From Rotaria sordida (Eukaryota; Rotifera; Eurotatoria; Philodinida; Philodinidae), in NCBI GenBank assembly GCA_905250125.1, contig CAJNOL010000043.1:124001-188000 (forward strand): 64,000 nt of DNA. The letters are read 5' to 3'. This document shows positions 13,112-26,400 of the stretch, piece after piece; position 1 is the stretch's first letter, and every line of letters starts with the position of its first letter. A program made the translations under genes and the position numbers. The notes beneath the pieces are model-generated. The model had not been told where the DNA came from. It made no database searches and saw nothing but the letters and a program-made list of their open reading frames with translations.

Positions 13112-13943
13112 GAATACTTATGGAGAACAATTATATATATATATATATATTTTGTATGAATTTTTCCTTTTTGTCTTGTTTTGTTTTAATATAATGCATA
13201 AATTAAGGATTTCATTTGTTATGTTAATTGAAAACAAGAAAATGCTTACAGAGAAAATAATAAATAATCATTTTACTATTCTTAACGTATACATTTTGAT
13301 AATTTTGTAAAAAAAAAACTCTTTTTTATCATATTACTTTAAAAACAAAAATGTGAACAAACAATACACAAAAACTTTTTGTTTTTATTCAATAAGAGAA
13401 GAGAAGAAGAAGAAAAAAAAAGAAAAAGAAAAAGAAAAATTTTCTTCTTTTAACGTCGCTATGATACATTTTTACATCAACATAATTTAAAGTTAGTCGG
13501 GTATTCGCGATCGTTCTGTTTGATTTCTTGACATACACTTTTACTGCTTTCTTGGCTCTTCTGTATTTTTTGTTTTCAAAATTTTTCACTATTGACATTA
13601 TTAAATAACAGCATGATATTAATTAAGAAATTAATTTAATTAATCTTAATGTATTTATTGTTTTTCAAATATGAACAATTGAAAATTTCTTTCCTTAGTT
13701 TAATAATATTTTCATGTAATGTCGTTGTTGTTGTTTTTCTTCTTTCAAAATTCAATGTCAACAATTTCATCAAATTTAAGATGAGAACTATTGGACAGTG
13801 TAGAAACGTTCTGTATAGAAGGCTTCCTTTCCTTTAAAGTAAACATAATCCATCACACATTTGAAGAGTAACGTTAAATAGGTGAACATACACATAGATT
13901 GTCTTGTTTTCTATGTATGTTGTAGCAATAGTATTGGAAAGAA
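13112..13943. other. intergenic
   Basis: 3' flank of the preceding gene with a TA run at about 13132-13150, A/GA-rich sequence at 13396-13440 and the leader of the next gene. A Lys-rich minus-strand frame at 13389-13598 has no splice or domain support. Confidence 0.4.
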
Positions 13944-16900
13944 ATGAATACACTTGAAGCAGAATATTCTTTTCTAACACCAACATGGAAATTACCATCG
14001 GTAACAACTTCATCAATTTATCCTCATACTTTTAGTACTTCACATTTATCTGACATACCAACATCAGGTCCACATTGGGTGAGTAAGATAAAGTTAAAAT
14101 AAAACAAAAACATTTACTTTGTTTATGTTATTCATTTTAATACTTATAAATAAATATATGGCAGCGTCTAATGTGAGATTATTTCCAATCTTGAATTGAG
14201 AGTGACATTGAGGTGGAAACTCGAACTAATATTTGCGCTCGAATTAAAAACGCATGAATTTTTCAATGTAATTTTTATTTTGATACGAGCTTCAGATCTA
14301 TAATTCGAAACACAATTCACGTAATTATCTTTTCATATCTAATCGGTCAAATTATATAGAATTTTGTTGATTTTTTTAGCAAATTTTCTGACTTTTTATC
14401 GAAATTTCCTTGGAACGAAACACCATTGAATGTTTCATGAAGATGATGAGTTTTTTGGTATAATAACAAATAAAAAGACGTGGTTCACTTTAATTCTAGC
14501 GCGGACATTAGTATGTAAATCGATGTTGTATTTTGATGCTTATTGATGACCTACAGAGAGCAATACTTCATTGCTTCTTATCAATTTATCGATAAGCATC
14601 CGAATACAACATCGATCTACAAATTCGGTCGTGTTTTTACATCGATTTCTCTCTTCAATCTGATATGGGACATAATCTCAATTTGGACGCTAATATATAT
14701 GTGTCATAGCGAGCATAATTTTCGAGCGGTTGTATTTTTAAGTTTTCTTTTCGATTATAATAGCTAACAAGAATATGAAAAAAACATTCGTGTAATTGAA
14801 AGGATTCTCTATTAGAATTGACAGATTTGAGGACTTCAATAAAATTGGTTGGAGGAGAGTTTGCAGAAGACCAAAATCAACTTTCTGGCTTTCATTCGAA
14901 GCTTTTGAGAACAGATTTTATTTAATAGAGCAAGTTGAGATGTCTCCGACATTCTTTCATTGAATTGCATTCAATTTATAGAAAGCTCCAAAGTGTCAAA
15001 CATGGTAAAAATATTTGAATTTCCAATAAAAACAAAACAAAAATGTTTCTTCGGCTTTATGTAAATTGAATACAGTTCGATGAAAGAAGGTTGAAGATGT
15101 CTCATTTTGCTCTATCAAATAAAATCTTTTTTCAAAGTCTTCGAATGAAAGTCAAAAAACTAGTTTGGGTTTTCCACAGACTCTCATCCAAGCAGTTTTG
15201 TTGGTATCTTCGAATCTACCAATCATAATAGAGAATTCTTTCAGTTACATAAATGTTTTTTCAGATTCTTGCTAGCTATTACTATCGAGAAGACAGCTTA
15301 AAAACCCAACTACTCGAAACTTCTATCCGACACTACATATAAATATATATATGTATATATTTGTTTTCTATTTCATTTATTCAGACATTATGGAATGGTA
15401 CAACGTATAATTCACGATATATTCCTTCATATGTTCCTTCAACAAACATTCGTCGTAATTATCCTCTATCAACAAATTATTCACGAGTAGGACCTGTTAT
15501 TATGTCTCAACAACAACAAAATTATCAATCACTTGGAAATCTTTCTATGCAATCCGGTCCTTCTTATTATCAACAAACAAACAGTCTATATGGTGATTAT
15601 ACTAATCCAGAAGATGGTCTTAATTTAACCATCAGTGTACATCCTAATAATGGATATGAATCATATGATAAAAATTCTAATTATGGTCAATCAAAACAAC
15701 AAATGTTTAATCGTAGTTTAACATATTCAAAAAATTCTCAAAAGAATCGTCCACCAATAAATCAAAAACGACATGTACAAATAATTGATCATAATCGTCA
15801 AACACCATCAACAGTTATTAATGAAAATATATCTGAAAGAAATAGTCGTGTTTCAAATGCTGCTTCCTATACACATTATACTCATACACCTGATCCATAT
15901 AAATCTCAAACAAAATCTAAAACACCTCTGTCAAGTCAACATCATGATCAGACAGATGAAAGTAAACATAGTCATGATGGAAATAATTTTAAAGTTCATG
16001 ATTATCTTTATGGATTGTCTGTACCTGATCCTGGTTAGAAAGAAAAATAAATATAATTTTTGATTTATTAAAGAAACCTTTTAATTATTTGTTTAATTCA
16101 GGTAGTTATACAAATGCATATAAATATCATCAACGTCGTTTACAAGATGAAAAATTAGGTCGTAAATCAGTAGTTAGTGAATATCGAAGTTTTGCACGAA
16201 ATGGTGGTTTTGGTCCTGCTTTTGGAAATACAAATAATCAAACATACGACGATAAAGTTCGTTCGAAATTATTTTTCTTTTTTTGTATTTATTCACTCTT
16301 GTTTTTTTTTGTTGATTAAAAATTATTTTAAATTAGATTGATACTGAACATAGAAGAAAAACTTATTCAAAAGTTGTACATGATACAAATCAATATAAAA
16401 TTGAAGAACAAAAACGTATTCAAAATCAACAAGAACCAAAAAAGAATCGTCCAGCACCCGTACCTAAACATCAACGGGTATGAAACTTTGTTTTTTTTCT
16501 AAGTTATGTTTATATTTAATAGAATGAATTATTTAATATGTTTTTTTTTTAAACTAATTATTTGTTTGTAATTATATATAATCATACATATTTGCAGTTT
16601 CATGCAACTAGATCTCACTTTTTGTCAATACAACAGGTGAGAAAATTTCAACGAATAATCAAATATTAACATGATCTCAATTGAAAATATTCTTTGAATA
16701 AAATATTTCATTATTCATCTGCTTTAATTTATATATATATATATATATATATGTCAATTGATATACCTCGCTTTTAGTAATTTTCATTTAGATATTTAAT
16801 TTCCTGCTTGCTTAACTATTTTCTATAGAACTTATTTATTGTCTTTATTTTGTTCTCTCTATATCGATATTATTCGATCGAATGAATGATTCTTTTTATA

Positions 16901-17060
16901 TTAGCATAAAATATTCTATATATTTTAGGCTCGTGAATATGCGAACAAAATCGAAAGACCTCATCATATGAAACCAGTGGTGCGTTTGCGTGACCCTACT
17001 TCTGGCAACATTATTATTCGTGATGCTTCCCACCAGCATCATCAACGCATAACCTCTTGA
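13944..17060 (+). CDS. uncharacterised Ser/Tyr/Asn-rich protein (416 residues)
   Basis: Six exons: 13944-14078, 15385-16033, 16102-16256, 16337-16477, 16598-16636, 16929-17060. Frame is preserved across every junction. The protein is Tyr/Ser/Gln-rich without signal peptide or membrane segment. A conserved-looking core spans exons 2-3 (YLYGLSVPDPGSYTNAYKYH and RSFARNGGFGPAFG), followed by a basic tail rich in His, Arg and Pro. I do not recognise the family; the Pro-Gly and Tyr turns recall microtubule-associated ciliary proteins, but that is a guess. Intron 1 is 1,306 bases and filled with inverted repeats, while the other introns are 68-292 bases. The 39-base exon 5 keeps phase 0 and could be skipped without a frameshift. 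Confidence 0.72.
14516..14616. repeat. short inverted repeat in intron 1
   Basis: The arms AATCGATGTTGTATTTTGAT (from 14517, running on to about 14542) and its near-perfect inverse at about 14591-14616 flank about 50 bases. Both arms contain ATGTTGTATT/AATACAACAT and GATGCTTAT/ATAAGCATC. Confidence 0.6.
14757..15281. mobile_element. foldback element in intron 1 of the 13944 gene
   Basis: Inverted arms of about 240 bases (about 14757-15000 and 15048-15281) meet around a loop of about 50 bases. The outer ends read ATAATAGCTAACAAGAAT and ATTCTTGCTAGCTATTAC. Inner matching pieces include GAATTCTCTATTA-like, TTTCATTCGAAG/CTTCGAATGAAAG and GAGATGTCT../AGATGTCTC. The arms are roughly 80 percent identical by eye. 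There is no coding capacity, so it behaves as a non-autonomous MITE or foldback. Confidence 0.7.
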
Positions 17061-17597
17061 CACTTATTTTTCCTTTGCTGCATTGTTACGCTTTTTTTTT
17101 AATGCTTTATCCTATTTACACTATATCCTGCTTATTGATAAACGAGTTCTTTCTTCCACATCGTTTATCATTTGTATGTGTAATCAGCACTATATTTTGT
17201 TAGAAAGATTCTTTATTTTTATATATATATATTCAATGAAAAAAAAAAATACACATAGTCTTTTGAGGATTTTTTAGAAATCAAAATAGATAAATTGATC
17301 TCTACTAAAAGAAAAAGTCTTCACGAACAGATTTTTTGCTAAAGAAATTCTTAGACAAGCACATTCTATAATGTGAAAATTGGGTGAGAATAGAATTTCA
17401 AGCATTTCTATGAACTATTGTAAGGTAAAAAGTAAAATACAATTGTATTCATTGAAATCGTTTCACTTTTATTCTTGAAATATATTTCAAACGATACTTA
17501 AAAAAAAAGAACTACTTGAATTTTAATCGAAGAAGAAAAAAAATAAATGTTGTTGTTTTGCTTTCAAGATTAAACCTTTTTTTTTTTTATTTCATAG
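17061..17597. other. intergenic
   Basis: T- and A-rich spacer with a TA run at 17219-17231. No exon is supported. It ends at a plausible splice acceptor (TTTCATAG) before the open stretch at 17598. Confidence 0.4.
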
Positions 17598-17908
17598 TTT
17601 CAAGCAGAATTTTCATTATTAATTCCAATTTTTGTACCAATCATAATAACATCTTTATTAAATATTCGATGTCATTCAAGGTTAAACTATATTCAAGATT
17701 CAAATCGAAATGATTTCTTCTTCGATGAATTTAATATTCATTTCAATAATCATAATTTTCTACAATATCATTCAAAAATATATTTATTAATTTACCATTA
17801 CATATTATTGGAAAAAAAAAGTATATCTAATCGAGCAAACTTATTATCAATTGATTTAATAAGACAAAAAGAAAAATCAACTTCAAATAATGAAAAAAAT
17901 AAGAAATA
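17598..17908 (+). pseudogene. orphan coding-like exon, possible membrane-protein fragment
   Basis: Right after a T-rich AG acceptor, a frame stays open for 103 codons to a TAA. It begins with a hydrophobic stretch (FSLLIPIFVPIIITSLLNIR) like a transmembrane helix, then a charged tail ending in Lys/Asn. Further codon-like sequence continues at 17909-18105 in other frames. No upstream exon or ATG could be linked to it. It may be the last exon of a lost gene, for example a seven-helix receptor relic, or a chance frame in AT-rich DNA. I do not assign a function. Confidence 0.3.
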
Positions 17909-18346
17909 AATAAATCATTTCTAAACATATTGAAAAATCTTCAAATTTTTCATTACAATCAATATCAAATAATAAAAATGAAACAAAATTCATTACATCA
18001 CACAGTATGATAATATGAGATTACTACCACCAACAGCGACTGTTATTATTGATCAAATATTTAAACCTTCACTTATAGCAACAACATCAACAAATAGTAA
18101 TTTGAAAGAAAAAAAAAACTACTTCGTATACGAACATAAAACATTGTCAATATACATTGATTGCATGTTCAATTTTTTGATTTTTATAGAAAAATTAGAA
18201 TAATGTTAAATCGAAATTTTGACTTACAAATAAAATGATTTCATAAAAATTCATCCAATGAATAAAAATCTTTCTTTTCTTTTTTCTTGCTTATAAAAGA
18301 AAAGAGATAAAATAGTATATGAAAGGTCATATTAGATAATAAAACA
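17909..18346. other. intergenic leader of the fRMsr gene
   Basis: AT-rich. It holds short coding-like pieces in shifted frames, which may be decayed continuation of the orphan exon, and the promoter/5' leader of the next gene. Confidence 0.35.
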
Positions 18347-18982
18347 ATGCCCGAAAGTCTAAATCATATTGATAAAAATACCTCAAAAGAAGAAAAATAT
18401 AAACAAATAATAATTGAAATAAAACATTTAATTCAACATGAAAATGATTTAATAGCAAATCTTGCTAATATTAGTGCTATTCTTAAAGAAATATTTTCTT
18501 TTTGGTGGGTTGGTTTTTATTTAGTTAAAAATAATCAATTGGTACTTGGTCCATTTCAAGTAAGATTATTAAATAAAAGACATTTTTTTTTTTGGTTCTT
18601 ATGATTAATTTATTTTCTTTCGAAGGGTCCATTAGCTTGTACAAGAATTCAATTAAATAAAGGTGTTTGTGGTACAAGTTGGGGACAACGTAAAACAATT
18701 GTCGTTAAAAATGTTCATGAATTTCCTGGTCATATTGGTATGAAAATAAATATTTTTTATATTCCAAAAGCTTTTGCTTTTTTTTTTTATCTTGTAGCTT
18801 GTTCATCGGCTTCATTATCTGAAATTGTAGTGCCTGTTATTCGAACATCATCAAATGATGAACAAACACAAGTATTAGGAGTATTGGATATCGATAGTGA
18901 ATATGAAGCTCATTTTGATGATGTCGATCAATATTATCTTGAAGAACTCGTGCGCGAATGCATTGAACCATGTTTTAGTTAA
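18347..18982 (+). CDS. free methionine-(R)-sulfoxide reductase (GAF-domain, fRMsr/MsrC type)
   Basis: Three exons (18347-18559, 18626-18737, 18798-18982) encode 169 residues, the normal size for this single-GAF-domain enzyme. It reduces free methionine-R-sulfoxide to methionine, using Cys thiols recharged by thioredoxin. The family hallmarks are present in order: WWVGFYLV, LVLGPFQGPLACTRI, GVCGTSWG, VHEFPGHIACSSASLSEIVV, and the C-terminal VLGVLDIDSEY. The three family cysteines (ACTR, GVCG, HIACS) and the Glu of SEIVVP are all kept. The residue after the third Cys is Ser where Asp is usual, a possible activity change. There is no targeting signal, so it is likely cytosolic. Two introns with correct phases show it sits in a eukaryotic genome and is not bacterial contamination. 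fRMsr is typical of bacteria and unicellular eukaryotes and generally absent from animals. Confidence 0.93.
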
Positions 18983-19586
18983 AAGAGAGAAAAAAAAATC
19001 TCTTCAAACTTGATAAATATTCTTTTTATAATTATTCGGTTCATAGGACAAAATAGTCTTTTTTTCTTTTTGTTATTAATGAATTATTCATGTATAATGA
19101 AAAAAACGAATTGACGTTTTACTAATAATGATTTTCCTATAACTATTCGATGAGAGTTTTTTTTTTGTCTTCTTATACATTGAAATATATTGGAAAAAAA
19201 AACAGATGCTTTTGTCCTTGAATAGATTGATGAATACAATAGGAAAAATTATTTTTTTCCATTCTTCTTTTTTTTTTGTTGCCGAGAGGAATATATGATG
19301 AGAGAACACATGTAGCATTTAAAAGAGATCCTCTGCTCATTAAGATAGCATTTTTTCGGATGCTTTATCGTTCGATACAGTCTAATTAACAAGCACGAAT
19401 ACCCATAAGTGAATGAAAAATCTCTATTAACTTAAATGACATTGAAGTGTGTACATATGATCATGCTTTATTTAGTAATGTCTATATATTCTTGTCAAAA
19501 TAAAAAGAGAAAAAATTAATACCATCTATTCATACAAGAGAAATAATTCGGTTGGTAATCTAGATAGATGTGGAATTGACCTTCGA

Positions 19587-19622
<36 letters not shown>

Positions 19623-20483
19623 CTTCATATCAAATCTCGTTAATAGACTTATTAGCAATTTATGCGAGAAAAGCACGTATATAAAGAATAGTTTTTCAGA
19701 AATCGGAAGTCAACATGATGAAAATAAAGGTGTATTATTTACATTTATTCCTTTCTCTATTTTTTTTCCATCATCGTTTTGACTGCCCATTCACATATAA
19801 TAGACTTAGAAAGAGAAGAGAAGAGGAAAAGATCGATCTTAAACACATTTTCTCTTTTTCTCGAAATCTAAACAATGATTTTTCTTTTTTTTTTTTTATA
19901 TTTTTTTCAGGTTTCTTTCTTTTTTCTCTACATTCCGATGCAATCGTTGCCGTTAGTATAAATAACGTCAACATGAAAAATAATATTTAAAGTTATTATG
20001 GTCTTTTATTTTGTTCAATAATTGATCAAGTAGGTTTAGTGTTCGATTATTCTTTGTAAACATTTCAGCCGAAATCAAACTAACACTATTTATGGACAGG
20101 AAATAAAGTAGATGATTTCTTATATTTACCAAAGTTATTTTATAGAGTAAGCATATGTGTTAGTATGTCAATATTAATTAACAATTGTGACAAATGGATC
20201 TATGTATATATGAATTTATAGTACACATATATAGAAGTTTGAAGTTTTTATAACAAGACAGAAAGAAAAAAAAAGAATTTCAACGTATCTTTTAACTTAA
20301 ACGATCATTCTATATAATTTCTTTTTTTTTTTTTACGTCATTTGATTTCATCTTTTGATTTCATACGTATACATGCATCCACCACCTGTTGTGCTACACA
20401 TACTATTCATAGTAGCATAACTCATAAATTTGTCAATCTTCTTCTTGTTATGATTATTTGTCTTCTTTTATATTTCAGTGTCA
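18983..20483. other. intergenic, pyrimidine-tract-rich
   Basis: Contains long T and CT tracts (TTTTC repeats near 19590-19625; T tracts near 19878-19910). A TTTCAG acceptor at 20473-20478 just before the C1q start suggests a 5' untranslated exon upstream, which I could not place. No protein exon is supported. Confidence 0.45.
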
Positions 20484-21608
20484 ATGATGTTTTACTACGT
20501 TTTATTCTTTGAATTTCTTACTTTATCGGTAATTATAGCAGATCCGCCTATACCACCGGTTGATTCTAATTCTTATGTATATCCATCACGATCATCATAT
20601 GATTATTATGGACATCGACAAGCACAATCTCAACAAAAACAATTGCAAACACCTTCAACTTATTTAAATAAACGAAATCCAGATAGTAATATGTATCCAA
20701 ATTCTCAACAATCATATTCTTCAATTGCATCACCGTATGGAAATACTCCAATAAGATCATCGGCTAATCAATGTAAATTACATATTAATTGTCCAAGTAA
20801 GAAAATAAAGAAAAAAAAATTTCTTTTTATTCAATTATTTAAATATAATGTTTTTTAGATTCAAGAAATCGAGTTACACTTGATATTCAAGGACCAGCTG
20901 GTAGGTTTTTTCAAGAAAAGATCAAAAATTAAAATAAAAGAAATCTTTCTTTTGAGGACCACCTGGCCCACCGGGCAAACAAGGCATGCAAGGTCCAAGT
21001 GGTCCACCAGGTTTATCGGGACCACCAGGTAAAACTATTTTATTTCTTAAACGGAATGATTTTTTTTTCTCTTTCAAGGTCGTGATGGTTATTCAAATAT
21101 AAAATCTGCTTTTTTTGCTGCATTAAATAACACATATTTTTTACAAACAGATTCATCTATAATCATTTGGGATGATATATTATTAAATAAAAATAATAAT
21201 CTTAATAATAATACGGGTATTTATTATGCACCAATAAATGGTTTATATGAATTTAGTTTAACTGTTTGTGTACCAGCTAATCAAATTGTATGTTGTATTT
21301 CTTTATTGTATTTTAGATTTCATTTCTTTTTTCTTTTTTTATTTTGATTTTAGGCATCTGTATCTTTATGTAAAAATGCAGAAAATGTTGTACCATTATG
21401 GGTTGAAGGTTATTTAACAGCTGTTAAAAATCAAAAAGTACCTGTTTGGAATACAGCATCAACAACAATTGTTTTATTTTTAAATAAAGGTGATCGAGTT
21501 TATATTCGAGCTCAATCACGTGAAGATGGTGATTATAATTTTAAAACATCATTATACGGTTGGCGTTATACAACATTTGGTGGATATTTAATTCATGAAG
21601 ACAATTAA
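20484..21608 (+). CDS. secreted short-collagen C1q-domain protein
   Basis: Five exons (20484-20796, 20859-20900, 20957-21028, 21079-21287, 21354-21608) give 296 residues. The N-terminus MMFYYVLFFEFLTLSVIIA is a signal peptide. A Ser/Gln/Tyr-rich linker follows, then a short collagen stretch (GPPGPPGKQGMQGPSGPPG and on), about nine Gly-X-Y triplets encoded by small exons with split Gly codons. The rest is a C1q globular domain: it opens with SAFFAALNN, has GIYYAPINGLYEFSLTVCV, and closes with GDRVYIRAQ and FKTSLYGWRY. C1q proteins form trimers and act in innate recognition or as extracellular ligands. Either ATG (20484 or 20487) opens the signal peptide. Confidence 0.92.
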
Positions 21609-23467
21609 TCTAAACTTTCATTATATGTTCGGTTGTGATATAATATCTAATATTAATTTCTAAGAAAAAAACAAAATTATATTATTAAACTCATTTTATT
21701 TAGTTTATTTGATGTATATATATATATATAGATATATAGAATATGTCTGTAGTTTATATATCGACAAAGGCACTATTGAAAGAGAATGTGAATTTAATAA
21801 TCGACATCACAAAATCTCTTTGAATAATGCTTTCGTTTTATTAAACTTACTGTTTTTTTGAAATAATATATATGCATGTATACCAATGTATTTGTACTTG
21901 TATTTATAGGTAGTAGTTTCGTTTCGTTTTTTTTTTTCTTTTTCCATTTCAACAATTGTTTCGCTCGCTCTCTCGCTCTCTCTCCCTCTCAAGTCACAAC
22001 CAGCTTTAATATTGGATGCATTCAAGCATGGATTTTTTTTTTTCACCGGTCGAAAAGATAATAATGAATAGATAGGTGAATAGAGGGGATAGTCATCAGT
22101 CAATGAATATACGCATATATTTAACGTGCACATTAGAATAAAAGCGAAAAAGCCATTGCTCGAAGGTATGTTGAAAACAAACAGACAAGCCGAATGAATA
22201 TATAGGTGATGTTATCGTGTCACATCTATTTAGGCTATTGGATATCGTCCTATACGTATATTCACCTTTTTTTTTTCTTTTCTTTTTTTTTTTCAACTGT
22301 CTCGATTTATCGGATTGTTTGGTGAGAAATAAAATTATGATGAATCATCATTTGGATTTTTAAATATGTTATTAAACAAGGAAAAAGAAAACATGTGTAT
22401 TCATATGGATAGAAAAATTAAAAGATTGATATCAAATCTAATTATATAGATAATCTTATTGTTTAATTTGATTTTAATATGGAAGGAAAAAAAAAATTCG
22501 TGATTTTAATTGAATCAATTGTTTTATTAAATAAGAATGACTTGACCTTTTGATTTTGTTTAATGTATGAATAAACTATAATCCATCATTTTTATCAACG
22601 AATCAATCAATATTGCTTATCAAGCATGTTCTTTATTCAATGGATTTTCTTCTTTACTTAATTGTATATTGATTAATAATATGTGATTTATTCAAAGTTA
22701 TTTACAAAAAAAAAGAGAGAGAGACAATCATTCTTTTCCTTTCTCACAGTTCATTTTCAATTGTTTTAACTGATGTCTTTCTAATAATCTTAACATCATA
22801 TATGATAGTCAAATTTATATTTAGTGTTCATCAATTAATTAATATTTTTTTGCTCGCGGCTTGAAAAATTCTAAATTTAATAATATCTTAATAAAACACA
22901 TCCTACACGTCTTAATTGTTTTTATAATTGAAAAAGAAAACCCCTTAAACTAAATATTTTAGTTTTCATGGAAACAATTATTTAATTTTACAAAAAAAGT
23001 TATATTCATAAATAATAGAAAAAGAAAATAGGAGGAAAATACTATAGAATAATGGATTTTTAAACCAATAGAAATAAAGCTAACATACAAGAAAAACTAG
23101 CGGGTGAACATAAAAGCAAAGACAAGAACAGGAAGTAGTCTGCTGAGCATGGCTAGTGAAGCCTTTGCGCTTTCAATGTCAAATATAAACTGATTGGAGA
23201 TCTCTGGAGATTTAATATAACATTGAACAAATTTCTTATTTTTTATAGATCATAGGATGTCCTGAAATATCAAAGGACTATTCGAAAAATAAAAACAATG
23301 AGGTCAACAACGACGGCCTTGTTATTTCAAAGGAGGTTATGGTATTTATAATTTACAGAAAAAAAAACACTTTTGACTAAATTATAATTTCGTTCTTTTT
23401 TTTTTTTTTTGATTTTAGACTCCATAAAAAAAAGATGTTTAATTTTTGAAAAATAAATATCTTTCTA
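21609..23467. other. intergenic
   Basis: About 1.9 kb, AT-rich, with a TA run at 21714-21730, a CTCTCTCGCTC-rich stretch at 21962-21990, and T tracts at 22266-22293. An acceptor-like T tract plus TTTTAG at 23394-23418 may mark a 5' untranslated exon of RIM. No coding exon is supported. Confidence 0.45.
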
Positions 23468-26400
23468 ATGGATATAACACCTGATTTAAGTCATTTAACC
23501 GATGATGAGAAAAAAATAATCGAAGCTGTTATTAATCGACAAAAAGTTGAAGAAAAACTTGATACATTTAGAATTCAGTAATTAAATATTAATTCAAAAG
23601 AAAACAAAAAAAAAAGAAGGAGAATTATTTTTATTTATTTAGATCTCAAGACAATGATTATTCATCCCCACCAAAAGCTATATCTTCTCGTCATCATTCT
23701 CAATTAAATGAATCAGGTATACTTTGTCAAATTTGTCAAAAAACAAAATTTGTTAATGAAAAATCATCTCGTCAATGTTCAATATGTCAAAAACATTTTT
23801 GTGTACGTTGTGGTATTCGTTTAAAATCACAATATTATGTTTGTAATCAATGTAAACAAAAACAAGAACATTATTTTTCATTAAGAAATAATACATGTAA
23901 ACAATATTTATCCGATTATATTTTATCTCAAACATTAAATGAAGATCAAATAAATAAATATGGTGCTAATCAAAAACGTATTTTACCAAAATTAAAAATG
24001 TCTAATGATGATGATGATGAAATTTCATCACCTGAATCAATAGCTACATGTGATAATAAAAATCGATTATTACAAGAAAGAAAACAAGATAAATATTCAA
24101 TAAATATTTTACGAGATTTTCAATATCATTCACTTGAAGAAAAAGAATCTTGTCAAGAATCAACATTAAAAGATTCAGGAATTGATACAGCTAGTTCAAG
24201 TACAATACTTAATGTTATATCATCTGATCGATTTAAAAAGGTTTTTTTCATTTTTTTCGATATTGTTTGTCTTGTGTATGTGTATTAAAAAGTTTCAATA
24301 GAAATTTATATTAAAATTATTTTTCATTTCTTTTTTTTTAAGCCAATAACATATTGGTGTTTTAATGAAACTCGAACTGAACAAATTGGTTATATTTATT
24401 TAAAAAATAATCTTTCAACATATGAATACGAACAAAAACAAATACATACAGAAGATATTTTAAATGCATTAGGTTTAAAAATACAATCGGGTATTCAATA
24501 TGAAAATGAATCTATTACTGAAATTACAAAAGTAATACGAGGAAGTATAGCTGATACATATGGACAATTACAAATTGGTATGTTTGTAATAAAAAAAAAA
24601 ACAACAACGAACAACAACTAAAAAAAAACATATTTTAGGTGATCAAATACTTGAATGGAATGGAGAAAAATTAAAAAATCTTAATTCAAATGATGTTAAT
24701 CGAATAGTTACACAAAATTCAATTCAATCTCCACAAATTCATATGATTGTTAAAAGATTGATTAGGTATTATAACAAAAAAAAAACAAACAAACAGTTAT
24801 CTTTAGAATTTATTGTTGTTTTTCTCTAGACAACCAACATTGCTCAATAATGAACGAATTTCTCAAGGTAAACAAAAGTTCGATAATTAGGAGTAATTAT
24901 TTCATCACGTTTATTTTGTTTTTTTTTGTTACATTGTGCGACACTTGTGTCATTGTCGTTTTTTTGTTTCCTTCCTTTATTGTTAAGAATAAGGAAAATT
25001 ATAATGAACTGTATAGGAAACAAGAAAGACAAAACAGAACAAGAAGAAAAAAAAAACGATGGTAAAGAAATGCTTGAATAAATACTCATTCTTAAAGAAT
25101 GATTTGTACTTTATTCGTTCTTCATCTATCGTATGAATAGTAATTCTCTTTTTCTTGTCCCTCCTCCTTGTTTGCCTCTTAATAACATCGCTCAACTTTT
25201 CATGAGAATAGCAGAAAGAAAGAAAATAGACTTCCGTACACGGGCATTCATCTTTCTTCCGAACTTCATTACAACTCACATCGAGCTCAATGATATTAAC
25301 ATAACAAGTATTAACATGAATAGTTCTTTTGGAAAAATGTCATGTTTTTAAATGATATTAATTATCATAGTATCATTTCCGTTGAATTCATCAAATATAT
25401 ATATCAAGATTAGATTTCAGTCCACTAAAAAAAGCAACACACGCACACGGTTTTTTTTTTTTGTTGTTTCTTTAGGAGATCAAACAATATCGTCAACAAT
25501 AGAGAACAATAGTATTCAATTACAAGTACATAATTTCTTTATGTTGGTTTTTTCTGGCAATTAAAATTTTGCTCTGTTTTTTTTTAAAGCTTTCCTTTCA
25601 ATATGATCAAAAATATTTGCATATTATGATATACAATGCTAAGAATATTCCGATTCGACAAGGTTTATTTGCTTGTCAATTATCATTAGAATATGGAAGT
25701 GACACATTGTAAAATAAAAATCAAAATAAATTAAATTTTCATATGTCATTTATAAATCAAATTTCTTTTAGATCAAAAGAAGAAAAATGTACAAAAGCTC
25801 AACCATGTTCATCTGGTATATGTATATGGAATCAACATATAATATTTTTTGATATTGATACAATTGATAATATTTTATTATGTATTAAATTAATTAATCT
25901 TGAACATAATCAAGAAATTTTAGGTGAAATTAAATTTAATAAATTAAATTTAAATAATAAACCTGAATGGTTTTATTTAAATGATACATCAAATGGTTTG
26001 TTAAGATAAAATACTTTAAAACATGTAAATATAATATTTATTTATATTTAGAATCATTATTCAATCGTGTTCATTCATCAACAACAAACATGTAAGAGTG
26101 ATAATCAATCATATATCTATATATATTATCAATGTTTATATCTATTTTGTAGCCCATCAACTACTAACAATCGTAAAAGACAATTACCAGATATTCCTAT
26201 TGCAAAACTACATGCAAATGGAGAAAAAGGTTTTCGTTTCTTTCTTTTTATTAGTTGTCATTATTTCTTTTTTCTTTTATATTTTAGTTTCAAAAGAATT
26301 ATTTCAAAAAGCTATGCAAATAAAATTACAACTTCATATGCAATCAAGAAATGATAAATCTGTATTAAAACAACGTAGTTTTGATCATAGAGATTCTATA

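Noticed and set aside
13389..13598. Minus-strand Lys-rich frame ending in poly-Phe
   Set aside because: Low-complexity read of GA/CT tracts; no homology recognised, no splice partners.
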